This document shows, piece by piece, positions 36,572-48,917 of a DNA stretch of 64,000 nt. Source of the stretch: Escarpia spicata (taxonomy: Eukaryota > Annelida > Polychaeta > Sabellida > Siboglinidae). Each line of letters starts with the position of its first letter. The first letter of the stretch is position 1. A model generated the notes under the pieces. The model worked only from the letters and a program-made list of their open reading frames with translations, did not search any database and was not told the DNA's origin. Location: assembly GCA_963995525.1 (NCBI GenBank), contig OZ023211.1, forward strand, positions 57,796,420 through 57,860,419, in the 5' to 3' direction. Both the position numbers and the translations under genes were made by a program.

Positions 36572-38395
36572 GTACACACACACATATAAATTAGGTCTGG
36601 AAAAACATATTTGAGTTGTTTGGTTTCTAATGTGCCAAATACTCAGTTTCCTGGATAATGTAATTTAATGAATAATAACATGGAGATAACTAGATATAAA
36701 TTACCATGATTGTAATGATGTTTTGTAAATATAAGTGTACTTCCTCAGTGCAATCATAATGAAAATCATCTATAATATGAGTAAACTGTAATTGTGATTC
36801 TGTATTCAAAGTTACAGTAGGACAGTTACATTAGAACACAATAGGTGTCATACTAATTTTCTTATTTAGTTATCTTTAACACTTGTAACCAGAGTTGGGG
36901 CATATAGATGTACTAATTACTTCTAGCATTGTATGCAGGAGACAGATTCCTGTCCCTAACTAACAGATCCAAATTAAGCTGTGGCCTTATCGGTCCGAAT
37001 GACGCACAATGAACAATCCCCGGAGTTATAAATAGCATTGAGAATTTAAAGAGCCAGTATTGTGTGAGCCGGAATATGCCCGCCCACTTCTTCCATCACG
37101 TTCCTTACTTTACAGTCCCTCATGTCTCGTTCATACACGATAACTCCAAGTGCCCGTACCAGTCATCAGTAATTTCTCAAATACCAGTGTTATTAAGATG
37201 TATTGATCAACAGCAACAGGAAATCGCTAATGAAATCACTCAGTCGTCTCAACCGGTGCTGTGTATCCGCGCACCAATCAGGAAGCGTGAATCGTAAAAC
37301 AAAGGCGGCAGATCACTCAGAGGGAGTAATGGTTATGTCACGACTCCCCGTCAGTCGAATGCCATTTGTGAGAGTTTGGTGGCTCTGTGGACAGCACTGA
37401 AAGTTCTCGTGTCCGTAGCGGTCACACTTTGTGTGTACGATAAAAATGTACCCAGTGACACGCGGAAGGCTGATGACAGTATGGACAAACAGGTCAGTGT
37501 GACTCATTCTGACAGGACAGCGTTTGTAAAAGTGACCAAAGAAGGCCATATGCTGTGATGTTGTGCACAGTGGAGCTCAAGGGGGGGTTTCCCATTCACA
37601 GATGTAAAATATTTTGGAAAATTAGTTCCTTTTCAGTATTTATTATGTGGCCCTAAAATATTGATGTTTTATGGAGACATTTAATTTTATGGCAAGGGTG
37701 GATTCTGAACTCAATAATTTGTATAACTGAATATTTGCTAATTGAACATTTGCTAATATTGTGAAAGCATTGATGGATGAAATAGGTGGATGACAGAAGA
37801 TACCTTAAATAGATTGATTAGTTGGTTGGTTGATTGATTGATTGATTGTTTAGGAACAAGAACTTTAGAAATTGTATCCCAAGGGTATAACACGTGTAGA
37901 TAATGGCAGTGAACATGACAACGAATACAATACAAGATACAATGTATCCATTAGCTTATACACCGCATAATATAGATTAAATGTCAAGGTTGACGAAGCA
38001 TTCTGAGGGGGTGTCGATTACAAGAGGTTTCTTTTGAGAGTACACCAAGGGTTGTCATTGTGTTAGTAATCAGAGCTAGTTAGGCCACCATCTCCTGTAG
38101 ATCTGGAATATATGTGTTCATATCAGATGTGACGAATCTCCTTCAGTTGATTTTGCAATGATTTGGATGACGTCTGATGCATGATAGCACACAGGCAGGT
38201 ATCTGAATAATTTTTTCAGTTGTTCCTCGGGTTATGTAGGGCCGGCTCAATGAAATATGTCAAAACAAATATGAAACTTGAGCCTACCCTCAACTTGTTT
38301 TGGTGGACTGGCAAGTGAACAGGAACTATGTGCAAGTTTTTAAATTAACTCAAATAATATGTAAATAAACCTGACTATGTAGCTACAGACTGTAC
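36572..38395. other. Nothing recognised
   Basis: Non-coding by inspection. A short gattgattgattg run lies near 37835. Three overlapping ORFs of 60-78 codons at 37064-37558 lack recognisable motifs. Confidence 0.3.
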
Positions 38396-38565
38396 TGGGT
38401 GAATGGATAGATTTTGCACAGTAATTGCAGCATGGTTGAATGCTTCCCAAATAAGTTTAATTGGCTTACGAATGAACAGGCTTGCTGGGGGGGGAGTAAA
38501 GTGCTTTGAGCCGTTCCAAGGACTGGATGCCATGCTGTGTATAAAAGAACTTTCCTCAAAAATGT
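38396..38565 (+). repeat. 5'-truncated SINE copy
   Basis: Only the 3' half of the SINE family is present: gcagcatggttgaatgc, the gaacaggcttgctgggg block, gtaaagtgctttgag and ggactggatgcc. Confidence 0.75.
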
Positions 38566-38687
38566 ATTTCTTGAAGAACGTTTTTGGGATCGGTGAATCG
38601 CTGTATTTCTTTGTGTGGTTTATGTTCAATTTTGTTGTTTAACCCATAGAATACAGTGACGGCTATTAACAGACTATGAAGCCACCC

Positions 38688-38757
38688 TAGATGTATGACA
38701 CGTCCATATCAGTGCACCGTTTAGATGTATGACACGTCCATATCAGTGCGCCGTTAA
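38688..38757. repeat. 34-bp tandem duplication
   Basis: The block tagatgtatgacacgtccat-atcagtgcaccgtt occurs twice in succession with one mismatch. A shorter duplication (agccagacggcc) follows at about 38820. Confidence 0.85.
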
Positions 38758-39184
38758 TAATGATGACACGGTTATGTGACAGGTTCTTGATGGATTGCTG
38801 TGTGCAATCAACTACATCCAGCCAGACGGCCAGCCAGACGGCCACAATTAGCACAGAACATAGCCAACTCCCATGATTCAATATCTGATCCATTCATAAA
38901 GATGATTGTCATAATACTTGATATATTCCGGACTATTTTTAACCCACCACTTCCTAAACAGGAATGGTTATCCAGACGTTGTCATTAATATAGGCCTACA
39001 TGTACAGTCGCGGATTCTGTGAGTTTATTCATAGACACATTTGCACCAAAACTGTGCCAGTGTTCACGGACTTATTCTCGTGAGGTAGCTTTGCATATAA
39101 ACAACTCGAGGACCAGGATCGATGCCAGTGTCAACAAACAAACTACCATGGGGTATCTATTACTGAAAGTAGGGCTTACCTTAA

Positions 39185-39930
39185 CTATCCTCTTCGGGCC
39201 TTGTGGCCCATAAGGCTGCTGTGCGACTCCGCCATCTCGCCCTGTCAACGGCTACAAGTCCAAGTTGCCCAGCCCAGTTGCTTTCATTCTCTTTCCACTG
39301 TGGTTCTCCAAGTTGTTTTTGTTCCTTCCGGCATCCATGTTAGTGCTGTCAGGCATGTGTTTGTAACTTGATGACATAATCGCAATGTCATCTGCGAAGT
39401 CCAAGTCTTCAAGTTTTGACATGAATCTCCATCTTATTCCTGTGTTATTTTCTTCAGTTGTTTTCCTCATTATCCAGTCGATTACCATCAAGAAAAGTAA
39501 TCCGGACATTACGTCTCCTTGCTTAACTCCAGTTTTTACCTCGAACCACTCAGATTGTTCACCTTTATCTAACACTGGACATTCACTGTCCTCATACAAA
39601 ATCTGGACCATTCTGATTATCTTGTGTGGGATTCCATAGCTCACCCTGATTTCCCAAAGGCTCTCTTGGTGCACGGAGTCAAATGCCTTTTCAAAGTCTA
39701 CAAACGTTACATATAGCATTGCTAACCATTCCACTACCTGTTCTATTATATTTCGAAAAAATTAATATCTGCTCAACTGTGCTTTGTTCTCTTCTGAAAC
39801 CTGCGTGTTCATCTCTCAACTTGTTGTCAACTACATCTGTTATTCTGTCTATTATCACTCTTCCGAACACTTTACTGGGGACAGATGTTAGAGTAATTAC
39901 TCTCCTCTCCAATTTACGTACTCTGTAAGG
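39185..39930 (-). pseudogene. Non-LTR reverse transcriptase fragment, frameshifted
   Basis: On the minus strand 39912-39780 encodes RITLTSVPSKVFGR-like and DEHAGFRREQSTVEQI blocks. After a frame change near 39750 the next segment (39734-39252) has FVDFEKAFDSVHQESLW, KTGVKQGDVMSGLLFL and LEDLDFADDIAIMSS, the last with the catalytic ADD. Both ends are missing, so this is an internal piece of an element distinct from the CR1 copies and from the fragment at 16198. It is non-functional. Comparable RTs occur in I- and RTE-like elements of molluscs and flatworms; the clade is not certain. Confidence 0.85.
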
Positions 39931-40204
39931 TTAGAAAGTAGGGCTATAGGGAAACATCAACAATATGTTTTGAATAACTATAAATGCTGGATGCCATATG
40001 CGCTGTTTGATGTAGAACATAAAACTTGATAAAATAATGGTACAGATTAGACTGAATTAAAAAAAGACTCAATAACTAAAGTACAGAACAAGGTCTTCAT
40101 ATCCTTATAAGAAGAGTATATGTTTTATGTTGTACATGCTTAGTAGAAAACAATTAATTGTGTAGCAGTAGAGATTGAAATAATTCCACTTTGCACCAGG
40201 TGTT

Positions 40205-40545
40205 GCTATGGAGTGCAGTGGTGCAGTGACTAGAACATCGGACTCTCAAACGAGAGAACCCGAGTTCAAATCCTGTGCTGCTATGTCGAACCTTGGGCAG
40301 GTTCATTTACTCTATGTTGCTTCAGTTCACTCAGTTGTACAAATGAGTCCCTGGCTATAGACAGTGGTGGATTTTTGTGCACGAATAGTCTTTGTGCATT
40401 AATTGCAACATGGCTGAATGCTTTCCAGAGAAGTCGAGATGGTGTTCGATTGAACAGGTCTGCCAGGGAGTAAAGTGTAAAGCGCTTTGAGCAGTCCGGA
40501 GGACTGGATACTGCGCTATATAAGAACTTACCTTTTTTACTTTAT
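40205..40545 (+). repeat. Best-preserved tRNA-derived SINE copy
   Basis: It has A-box-like (cagtggtgcagtgactagaa) and B-box-like (cgagttcaaatcc) pol III promoter blocks, a conserved middle (ccagttcactcag-equivalent), the body gaacaggtctgccagggag, and the tail gcgctatataagaactta followed by T-rich sequence. The tail ends about 20-25 bp before the splice acceptor of the next exon. Confidence 0.9.
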
Positions 40546-40564
40546 CTGCTGCTTTCTGTTGCAG

Positions 40565-41200
40565 GACAGAACAAACATGAGAGCACAAAGGAGTAAGGAC
40601 ACCAGCGAGATGTCACCCATCCCGATGGACTATGTTGACGAGGTCAGGGGCCGGGAAGTCGTGGGTCACCACACGCAAACGGCATGCAGCGATCTCCGGA
40701 TAGACAGACCAACGTCTAACCACACACAAGTGCCACTTGCAAAAATGGAGGACTTCTCTGAGGAGAACGGATTCCTCACAGACGCGACGAGCGTGTCAAA
40801 CTTGCAAAACAGTAGCGATGGGAATGATGCGTCGGAAACGGGTATGTTGATGGGGTCGATGAACGCCATAGCGATGACCCCTGTGAACTTGAATGGGGAT
40901 GTGTGTCGAAACCGACACAAGGTGATCGATGTCAATGCGAACGGGATATCGATGCAGCGGCGACGGTGGACAGGACCGGTTATATGCAACTACAAGGATC
41001 TGGAGAGTGTGTTGTTAGGAGACAGTGATGATGAGGATGACAATGATGGCGATGATGATGATGAGTCGGTGTCTTCCTCGAGTCACTGCGACATGTTGGA
41101 ATTCGCTGAGAGGTATTTCAATGTGCCGCAGGTGACAACGACTAGTTACTCAGGGCCTCTCTCGAAGACGGTCAATCGGGTCAAGAAGAGAGCTTCACGT
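40565..41200 (+). CDS. Exon 2 in window, acidic linker and start of MyTH4 (myosin-like gene)
   Basis: A 636-nt (212-codon) phase-0 exon. The acceptor is a long pyrimidine tract ending gcag at 40564; the donor is CGT|GTAAGT at 41201. The peptide begins DRTNMRAQRS, is Ser/Asp/Asn-rich and mostly without a recognisable fold, and has a dense acidic tract (SDDEDDNDGDDDDE, about residues 165-180) encoded by GAT-rich sequence. Near its end comes DMLEFAERYF, which matches the first helix of MyTH4 domains. In MyTH4-FERM myosins this region joins the upstream tail to the cargo- and microtubule-binding module. The exon is unusually long for this gene. Assignment to the gene is firm because the phase and the MyTH4 start continue directly into the next exon. 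Confidence 0.88.
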
Positions 41201-41869
41201 GTAAGTATCTCACTATTGGTGCTTTGTCATGGGAAGGCCTCTGTGCAGAAGCAATTTTTTACCAGTCCAAAAATGTCCTTGACTCTTGTATATAGGTTCT
41301 CCAAAATACCCTTTCTGGGGCTAAAGTTGGAGTATTTGTGCAGTATACATTGCGAAGAGCATGTGAAAGTGAATTTGAAAAGAATAGTGTAAACCAGAAT
41401 AGTGTAAACCAGTGCAGTTAATAATCTGTGCAGTTTTAAAATGCAATCCATGTATATACAAATGTGATAAGGTGGGCTGGAGGGACAAGATGGACGATAC
41501 TCACAGCTTGTTGGAATGAATGTAGTGTAGATAGTCTTAATAAATGTCCTGATAGATACACGCGTCTGCACGTGCACAATACAATCTTGTCGAAACATAC
41601 ATATATATATATATACATAAATAAATAATATGTGTACATGTCACACACATATTTTATAAGCATAACGGACAAGGGAATAATAGTGACAGTAATAATTAAT
41701 AAGCTGTTTTGCTTCTAAACATCCAAATTTCAAATTCTACCTGTCCAAAAATGAACTCAACCTGTCCAAATGACATGTGGGCGGGTCTGTAAATAATACT
41801 ATGTTCACAGGGGTAGTGATAGAGTTCAGAGATCATATAGACTCCTCCCCAAGTCTCACTATAATCGTG

Positions 41870-41909
<40 letters not shown>

Positions 41910-43066
41910 TGTGTGCGTGCGTGCGTGCATGCGTGAGTGAGAGTGTGTGTGTCTGAGTGAGTGAGTGCATGCGCGTGGTGCGTGTGTCCGAGTGCAGACA
42001 TCCCCAGGACTTCACTGGCGTAATCCATAACAAGATGTATGGTGGCTTACACCACACATGAAGCAACAAGCAACATGTTTACGTTGAAACCATCTGGTGA
42101 ATTGATCACCACTCAGTTGCCTCACATTGGAGAAAGGCCTCCAGAAAGGCCATGCATATCAAAAACATGCATGTAAAGAATTGTAAACAAGGATCATTGT
42201 GTTTGCTGAAACACACTGGTAGATCAGAGGTCAATGGTCCAAGGAAGTGAAACAACATAGAGAAAGCTGTGTGAATCACAGCAGCTTGGAGGAGGTTCAT
42301 GTGTAATACACTGAAGTTAGCATATTACTACATAGACAAATCAGGCAAACTTAAATTCAATTCTTTCCTTATTCCGTTCGTTTCTCCCTCCTCGTGAACT
42401 GCTGACATTAAGAAATTGCACAGAACTACGTCCAACTTGCTATCATTATTAATAGTGTTAATAGTGCGATGTTATTTCATGCCATAACTGTTAAAAGGGT
42501 GCAGAATAGCCTGTTACAAGTCTTCCCTCTCTCCCTCTCATATCTGTACTCAGTCTCACTTCAAGTGTTCAATATAAGTCATGGAACAACAGAGAATGAA
42601 TTTCATGGTGCGTATAATCAGCAGTATTCAATCACACAAGATTGTGATCGATTCCTTGATCAGAAGCATTAGCCAATCAATCATAAATGAAATTAATTAA
42701 TAGGCACAGCACTAACACAATACCCAAATAGACATCAGGTATGATTACAAGTGCTACCAAACATAGTTAGATGTACGCAGAACATTTTGGTCAAGTTCCA
42801 TACAGAATAAACAATTATATACTCAACTCTATTGTGGAGTTATTAATCATTTCAGTATGACAGGCTGGATTTCCCCCTGCACTATCTGTGATGCTTCAGT
42901 GCGACACCGGTTATTCGGCATTCACGATGTCTGCTATTCAAATCGTTTTTATTCATAATTATCCACTTGTGTTTGGTTGTCAAGGCGAATAAATTAGCTA
43001 TTCTGCAGTGGTCATCATTTATTATCGCTCAATAATAATTTATGTAAATTTTCGCTGTTTTTAAAG
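41201..43066. other. Intron with (GTGC)n microsatellite
   Basis: A GTGC/GTGA microsatellite occupies about 41866-41990, with an imperfect TA run near 41600. No other feature was supported in this part of the 8.6-kb intron. Confidence 0.6.
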
Positions 43067-43092
43067 ATGGATTATCAAAATCTGCGGTGGCC

Positions 43093-43407
43093 ACAATGGC
43101 GGAAAGCATTACTTCAACTAGAGATTTACCACCGTATGTTTTGGACAGATTGTTTTATAGTTTTAGCGAAGAATCTTTGTCGGATGTTGATGATCGACAC
43201 AGTAATGATGTCAGCGAACTTAGTATACAGCTGTGTTCAGCAACTGCAAAAACGTTGAAATCTTGGTGGCCATCTTGGATTGTTGGTTACCATGATGACG
43301 GAATGGAAATTATATGGCGCATTTTACTTGCTGATTATCATACTTTAAAAAAATATATAACATTCCTATTCATAAAATGCATTTTTGTTCTTCAAATCTT
43401 GACTTGA
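43093..43407 (+). other. Small unexplained ORF (105 codons or fewer)
   Basis: An ATG in fair context (cacaATGgcgg) opens a frame MAESITSTRDLPPYVLDRL continuing through an acidic SEESLSDVDD stretch to a stop at about 43405. Its composition is less AT-biased at the start than its surroundings. No domain is recognised. The acidic N-terminus could be the first exon of a piggyBac-type transposase, given the TTAA-bounded segment beginning at 43545, but no downstream transposase is visible. Low confidence that it is expressed. Confidence 0.25.
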
Positions 43408-43548
43408 AGTGAGGTAATCCATTGTCTTGTATATTCACTGGGAAAGCAGTATTCGGTGGTCACAGCTGGTCTGTAGGGCTGTAGTACTGAAATGGTTAAT
43501 GGACATCTATCTGTAAAATAGATTGTCTCCAGTAGTTAGTTGAGTTAA

Positions 43549-44555
43549 TCCTGTGACCCGAAAATCATGTAGCGTACTGTTACAGTCAAAATAATAAATT
43601 TGCTAATACATCTTACAGAAATATGAATGGCGTATCATTTATTGCTAAAGGAATGTTTTTATAATAAACTTATCAAATCTATATAACATTTGATAATCAT
43701 GGGGATATTATTATCTGAACTTCATCCAAAAAAAAACCTAAACATTTTTCCTGCTACCAGATAATTACCGAGTGGATATATGCTCTAAGTCCAGTGAGAC
43801 AAATGTAGCCACACATTAACTACCAAACAACATAAAATGAATCAAATTGTTTCAGAACTTTTATTTCTTATGATTTTTTCTGATATAAAAATAGGCCAAT
43901 TCAAGCAGCCTGATGACTGCTGCTTTCGCTACCAACACACACCCGCGGCATGCCCGGACAACATTGCGTGTCCAAGTTGTTGAATTTTTACCTCAAAAAG
44001 CATCCAAAGTTATTCTAACTATCTGAACTAATATAATAACCTTATTTATGAATACTGTCAGGCATTTTGCCGAAATATTGACACAGTAACTTGAGATAAT
44101 TCGAAGTAAACTTTCAAAGTGAACAATTCTCTACAATGATGTCCGCCATTTTGTTGTTTACTTCAGCTCCGGAGGGCCGGAACGGGATGTTTGAGATGCT
44201 TTGTTCTGAATCACTGAATAAGCTTAGCCAGCTGATGTCATTTTTTGCAGATTGGCCAATAACAGCTTTCCATTGATACCACGTGTGCGGGGGTCTAGAC
44301 TTTATGAAAGGATACGTAAATTCATTAATAAAACCACACAAATTTTGTCACCGATTTGGTCACATGTTTTGTCAGCTAGGCAGTCACTAGGTCTCAATCA
44401 ATCTGCTCATGAATAATATACACTATCTTGAAAAATCTGTCAGCTATCAAACGATACCAAATGTTCACATGCTAGTTACGTAGCACGGAAACTAAAAATG
44501 TTTCTATAAAGGTAGGTACCATCGGCCAATGAATCGGCCCTGGCCAGTCATAGGG
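43549..44555. mobile_element. Possible piggyBac-like non-autonomous element
   Basis: The segment is bounded by TTAA at 43545-43548 and 44556-44559. Its ends are imperfect inverted repeats: TCCTGTGACCCG at the left, and at the right the reverse complement of CCCTATGACTGG. The TTAA flanks and CCCT-like ends fit piggyBac, but the match is short and TTAA is common in AT-rich DNA. Confidence 0.35.
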
Positions 44556-45640
44556 TTAACAAAGTCGGATAGTGCTTTGTTTAATTTGAATGTTTTGCCC
44601 CCAAATACCCTTATTCCCTGAATAGGTGTAGCTAGTTTGTACGTTGTAACATAGTTTTAGTGCAAAAATGATCAGACTAACAGAGTGGCAGTTTATGCAT
44701 AGGTATGGTTATGATCATGTATTTCTGTGGATCAGCTAATGCTGATAAAAATTACACACAGCAAGTACAACTGAAATGCTTTTGATCTCACAGAAATGCA
44801 CTCAGATTACCCAGTGACAGTCATGACAGTCAAGGACATCATTAATGGATGGCCACCGACCACAATTGATTTCTCATTGATCACTCGCTATTATTGCCAT
44901 TCCTGCAGCCCACTGGAAATTCTATACCGCTTTTAACCTTACGACTGTTTTGTATTATTTTTAGACTTCATGTACTTGGACACTTACTGGATTTAATTCA
45001 GTACATCTAGTGAACCTCAAGTGTAAATCCCATCAGTACGTAGGGCATCATTTTAGATTTCTAAGATTCTACCCCTTCCATCACCCTTGTAATATTTTGT
45101 TATCAAATGTTATATATAACACTTATTGAGTTTCAACTCAGATGAGTTGGATCATAAAAATTCCGCCATAGAATCAAGGTTCCCCCGGTTTATACTTAAA
45201 ATAATAATATTGATTCATATTATTTGGAATTAATTAAAGGTGTGTTCTCATTTCAATTTTTTTGTCCATCTCATTTCAAATTCTTTTTGTGAATGAGCAA
45301 ACTATCAAGTATCCATTAAGACATGCTACCATGATTGCGTAAATTGTTGAATGCAGTTTTGATAACATCAAACAAACAAAATTGTACTGTTTTACTCAAA
45401 ATGTTCTACTTAAGTAAAGTAACAAGGTACAAATACTTTGTTACATCACAGCTTTGGGTTGGAATACTTAATCAATGAATTTAGTGACAGTATCCTTTGG
45501 CAAGGTGTCTCACTTAGCTGGGCTAATGACCCACTGCAGGCATCTCTGTGGGCCTCCATCTGACATGTTGTTGGGGTCCTCACATCATGATGTTATTGAG
45601 AATTAAAGAACCACAGGGGAGCCATTTATCCCCACAGAAA
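44556..45640. other. Nothing recognised
   Basis: AT-rich intronic sequence. Confidence 0.3.
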
Positions 45641-46055
45641 GCATGTTACTGTTATAACGACATCAACAGATTAAAATAATGCGTGTCTAGAACAGACGTG
45701 TTAAGTCTCCCGCGAAAAGCGGCAGACTCCCGCTTTTGGCACCCATCTCCCATTCTCCCGCGCAGGAAATGAAATCTCCAGTTTTTCATGCCTCCTCCCG
45801 TTTTATTTTTAAACCTCCAAAATGTCAGGCTATTTGCTCCGTTTCTATAAACAAATATTTCCATGATTTTCGTTTTAGTGGAATCGCAAGTGTTTTTCAA
45901 TTACTATTTGTGTAATAACATTTTTAAATACCGGACACACCGGAAATGTGCAACAGCTATTTTAATTGGATGGAAACTATCACGTGGTCTCGAAACAACG
46001 AATCTCATCAGACATTCTACAGCGCCCAGCAAGGCACACATAAACACAAAATGTT

Positions 46056-46519
46056 ATGGCACCAACGAAACAAAGTTTGCCTCGACCGAAAAAGAAATAT
46101 TCGTCCAAATTTTTACAGACATGGGTATCAGATCTACAATGGATATCAAACAGTGATAGAGGTGTGATGCACACGTTTTGCCAGGTGTGCAACTCGCACT
46201 TCAGTGTTGCCGCGGGTGGGAACTACGATGCCCTTCGCCATGCCGCAACGTCGCAGCACGTGAATCTTGAACGTGCCTCACACACAAACGATCGAATGAC
46301 GGGGTTGACGTCGTTCTTTGTCAACCACAAAGACCAAGAAATTACTTTGCTGATATGGTCGCCGAGCACAACCTTTCGTTTATGCTTGGAGACCACTTCA
46401 CAAAGATCGTCAAGAAAATGTTTCCGGACAGTGAAGTTGCAAAGAAGTTTTTGTGTGGGCAGCAGAAAACGACCATGATAGTGAAGGGTGCGATCGCTCC
46501 AGAACGAAACAAGTTCTGA
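46056..46519 (+). pseudogene. hAT-like transposase N-terminus (BED-type finger), frameshifted
   Basis: The first frame starts MAPTKQSLPRPKKKYSSKF and reaches a zinc-finger-like block FCQVCNSHFSVAAGGNYDAL followed by RHAATSQHVN (C-x2-C and H-x4-H-type spacing), then ends its similarity at KDQEIT (about 46345). The continuation lies in another frame: FADMVAEHNLSFMLGDHFTK, VKKMFPDSEVAKKFLCG, and a stop at 46517-46519. The total is about 150 residues, whereas hAT transposases are usually 500-700, and the RNase H-like core and C-terminal dimerisation region are absent. GC content is higher than the flanks. The sequence at 45690-45840 (ctcccgcg, acccatctcccattctcccg) is probably part of the same element. 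The family is recognised by its finger layout; the exact subgroup is not determined. Confidence 0.65.
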
Positions 46520-46520
46520 T

Positions 46521-47255
46521 TTGGATTTGTTTTTGGTAAATTTGCTTTGGCATTTTCATTGTGATCACTGATTAGTCTCATCATATGGAGCATTGTTATG
46601 TAACTTCTCATTTACAGAATGTATAGAGTGAATTTATAATAGTTTTGTAAATAATATGTGAATAAGTTAAATATAATTCATGCATAGAAAGAATTGTTCT
46701 CATTGATATTTTCAGTGGGTGAAATACTTTTCACAAATGGTGTGTTGTTTAATTTATAACATTGTACTTTGTGTATATCTGATGTTGTTAAAATTGGAGA
46801 AAAATTGGGGTGTGTCATTCATGTCTTTAGTATACTTAATGACCCAATTAACTGTCTTCCTTTGAATAGATGAATAACATCTATATTATAATTGTAATTC
46901 ATTTAAGGAATTACATGCTTGTCATTTAGAGAGTAAATTACACAAGTTTGGATTTGTTTTTGGTAAATTTTCTTTGGCATTTTCATGGTGATCACTGTTT
47001 AGTTTCACCATATGGAGCATTGTTATGTAACTTCTCATTTACAGAATGAGTCCTGCTAGTGCCAGGAATTCATGTAGAGGATGAATTTCTAATAGGTTTG
47101 TAAATTATATGTGAATAAGGTAAATAATTATAATTCATGCATATAAAGAATACTTCTCATTCATATTTTTCAGTGGGTAAAATACTTTTCACAATGTTGT
47201 CTTGTATTATATATAACAGTGTACTTTGTGAATATCTCAAGTTGTTAAGATATTT
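46521..47255. repeat. Tandem duplication of the segment after the hAT-like ORF
   Basis: 46521 to about 46800 recurs at 46948 to about 47255, an offset of 427 bp. Shared blocks are ttggatttgtttttggtaaa, catatggagcattgttatg, ttctcatttacagaatg and ataattcatgcata. The second copy has a short insertion after the acagaatg block. Divergence between copies is moderate. Confidence 0.85.
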
Positions 47256-47337
47256 TGCAATTAAAGTCTTACACTTCTTGTATGTCTTTTAATTATTCAA
47301 CCGCCGCGCAACGAAATCGGTCTTTGACAGCTCGATT

Positions 47338-48917
47338 TTAGTTAGGTGAGGTGTGGTTAGGTGAAGTTCTTCTAGAATGTGGATACAGGTTCAGGGGTGA
47401 CGGCGTGGTTGGGTGAAGTTCTTCTAGAATGTGATACAGGTTCAGGGGTGACAGCGTGGTTGGGTGAAGTTCTTCTAGAATGTGGATACAGGTTCAGGGG
47501 TGACGGCGTGGTTGGGTGAAGTTCTTCTAGAATGTGATACAGGTTCAGGGGTGACAGCGTGGTTGGGTGAAGTTCTTCTAGAATGTGGATACAGGTTCAG
47601 GGGTGACAGCGTGGTTGGGTGAAGTTCTTCTAGAATGTGATACAGGTTCAGGGATGACAGCGTGGTTGGGTGAAGTTCTTCTAGAATGTGATACAGGTTC
47701 AGGGGTGACAGCGTGGTTGGGTGAAGTTCTTCTAGAATGTGGATACAGGTTCAGGGGTGACAGCGTGGTTGGGTGAAGTTCTTCTAGAATGTGATACAGG
47801 TTCAGGGATGACAGCGTGGTTGGGTGAAGTTCTTCTAGAATGTGATACAGGTTCAGGGGTGATAGCGTGGTTGGGTGAAGTTCTTCTAGAATGTGGATAC
47901 AGGTTCAGGGGTGACAGCGTGGTTGGGTGAAGTTCTTCTAGAATGTGATACAGGTTCAGGGGTGACAGCATGGTTGGGTGAAGTTCTTCTAGAATGTGAT
48001 ACAGGTTCAGGGATGACAGCGTGGTTGGGTGAAGTTCTTCTAGAATGTGATACAGGTTCAGGGGTGACAGCGTGGTTGGGTGAAGTTCTTCTAGAATGTG
48101 GATACAGGTTTAGGGGTGACAGCGTGGTTGGGTGAAGTTCTTCTAGAATGTGATAAAGGTTCAGGGATGACAGCATGGTTGGGTGAAGTTCTTCTAGAAT
48201 GTGATACAGGTTCAGGGATAACAGCGTGGTTGGGTGAAGTTCTTCTAGAATGTGGATACAGGTTCAGGGATGACAGCATGGTTGGGTGAAGTTCTTCTAG
48301 AATGTGGATACAGGTTCAGGGGTGATAGCGTGGTTGGGTGAAGTTCTTCTAGAATGTGGATACAGGTTCAGGGGTGACAGGGTGGTTGGGTGAAGTTCTT
48401 CTAGAATGTGGATACAGGTTCAGGGATGACAGCATGGTTGGGTGAAGTTCTTCTAGAATGTGATACAGGTTCAGGGGTGACAGGGTGGTTGGGTAAAGTT
48501 CTTCTAGAATGTGATACAGGTTCAGGGGTGACAGGGTGGTTGGGTGAAGTTCTTCTAGAATGTGGATACAGGTTCAGGGATGACAGCATGGTTGGGTGAA
48601 GTTCTTCTAGAATGTGATACAGGTTCAGGGGTGACAGGGTGGTTGGGTAAAGTTCTTCTAGAATGTGATACAGGTTCAGGGGTGACAGGGTGGTTGGGTG
48701 AAGTTCTTCCAGAATGTGGATACAGGTTCAGGGGTGACAGCGTGGTTGGGTGAAGTTCTTCTAGAATGTGATACAGGTTCAGGGGTGACAGCGTGGTTGG
48801 GTGAAGTTCTTCTAGAATGTGATACAGGTTCAGGGGTGACAGCGTGGTTGGGTGAAGTTCTTCTAGAATGTGATACAGGTTCAGGGGTGACAGCGTGGTT
48901 GGGTGAAGTTCTTCTGT
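47338..48917. repeat. 51/52-bp minisatellite, about 31 units
   Basis: The unit is gatacaggttcaggggtgac-agcgtggttgggtgaagttc-ttctagaatgt. Units of 51 bp (tgtgata) and 52 bp (tgtggata) alternate in blocks, giving higher-order periods of 154 and 205 bp. Because 52 is not a multiple of 3, ORFs break at each 52-bp unit. Some stretches have ggtggttggg variants localised at 48370-48700. Confidence 0.95.

Noticed and set aside
37064..37558. Three overlapping plus-strand ORFs of 60-78 codons as an exon candidate
   Set aside because: No recognisable motif and no convincing paired splice sites in a consistent phase with the MyTH4-FERM gene, whose exons already join without gaps.
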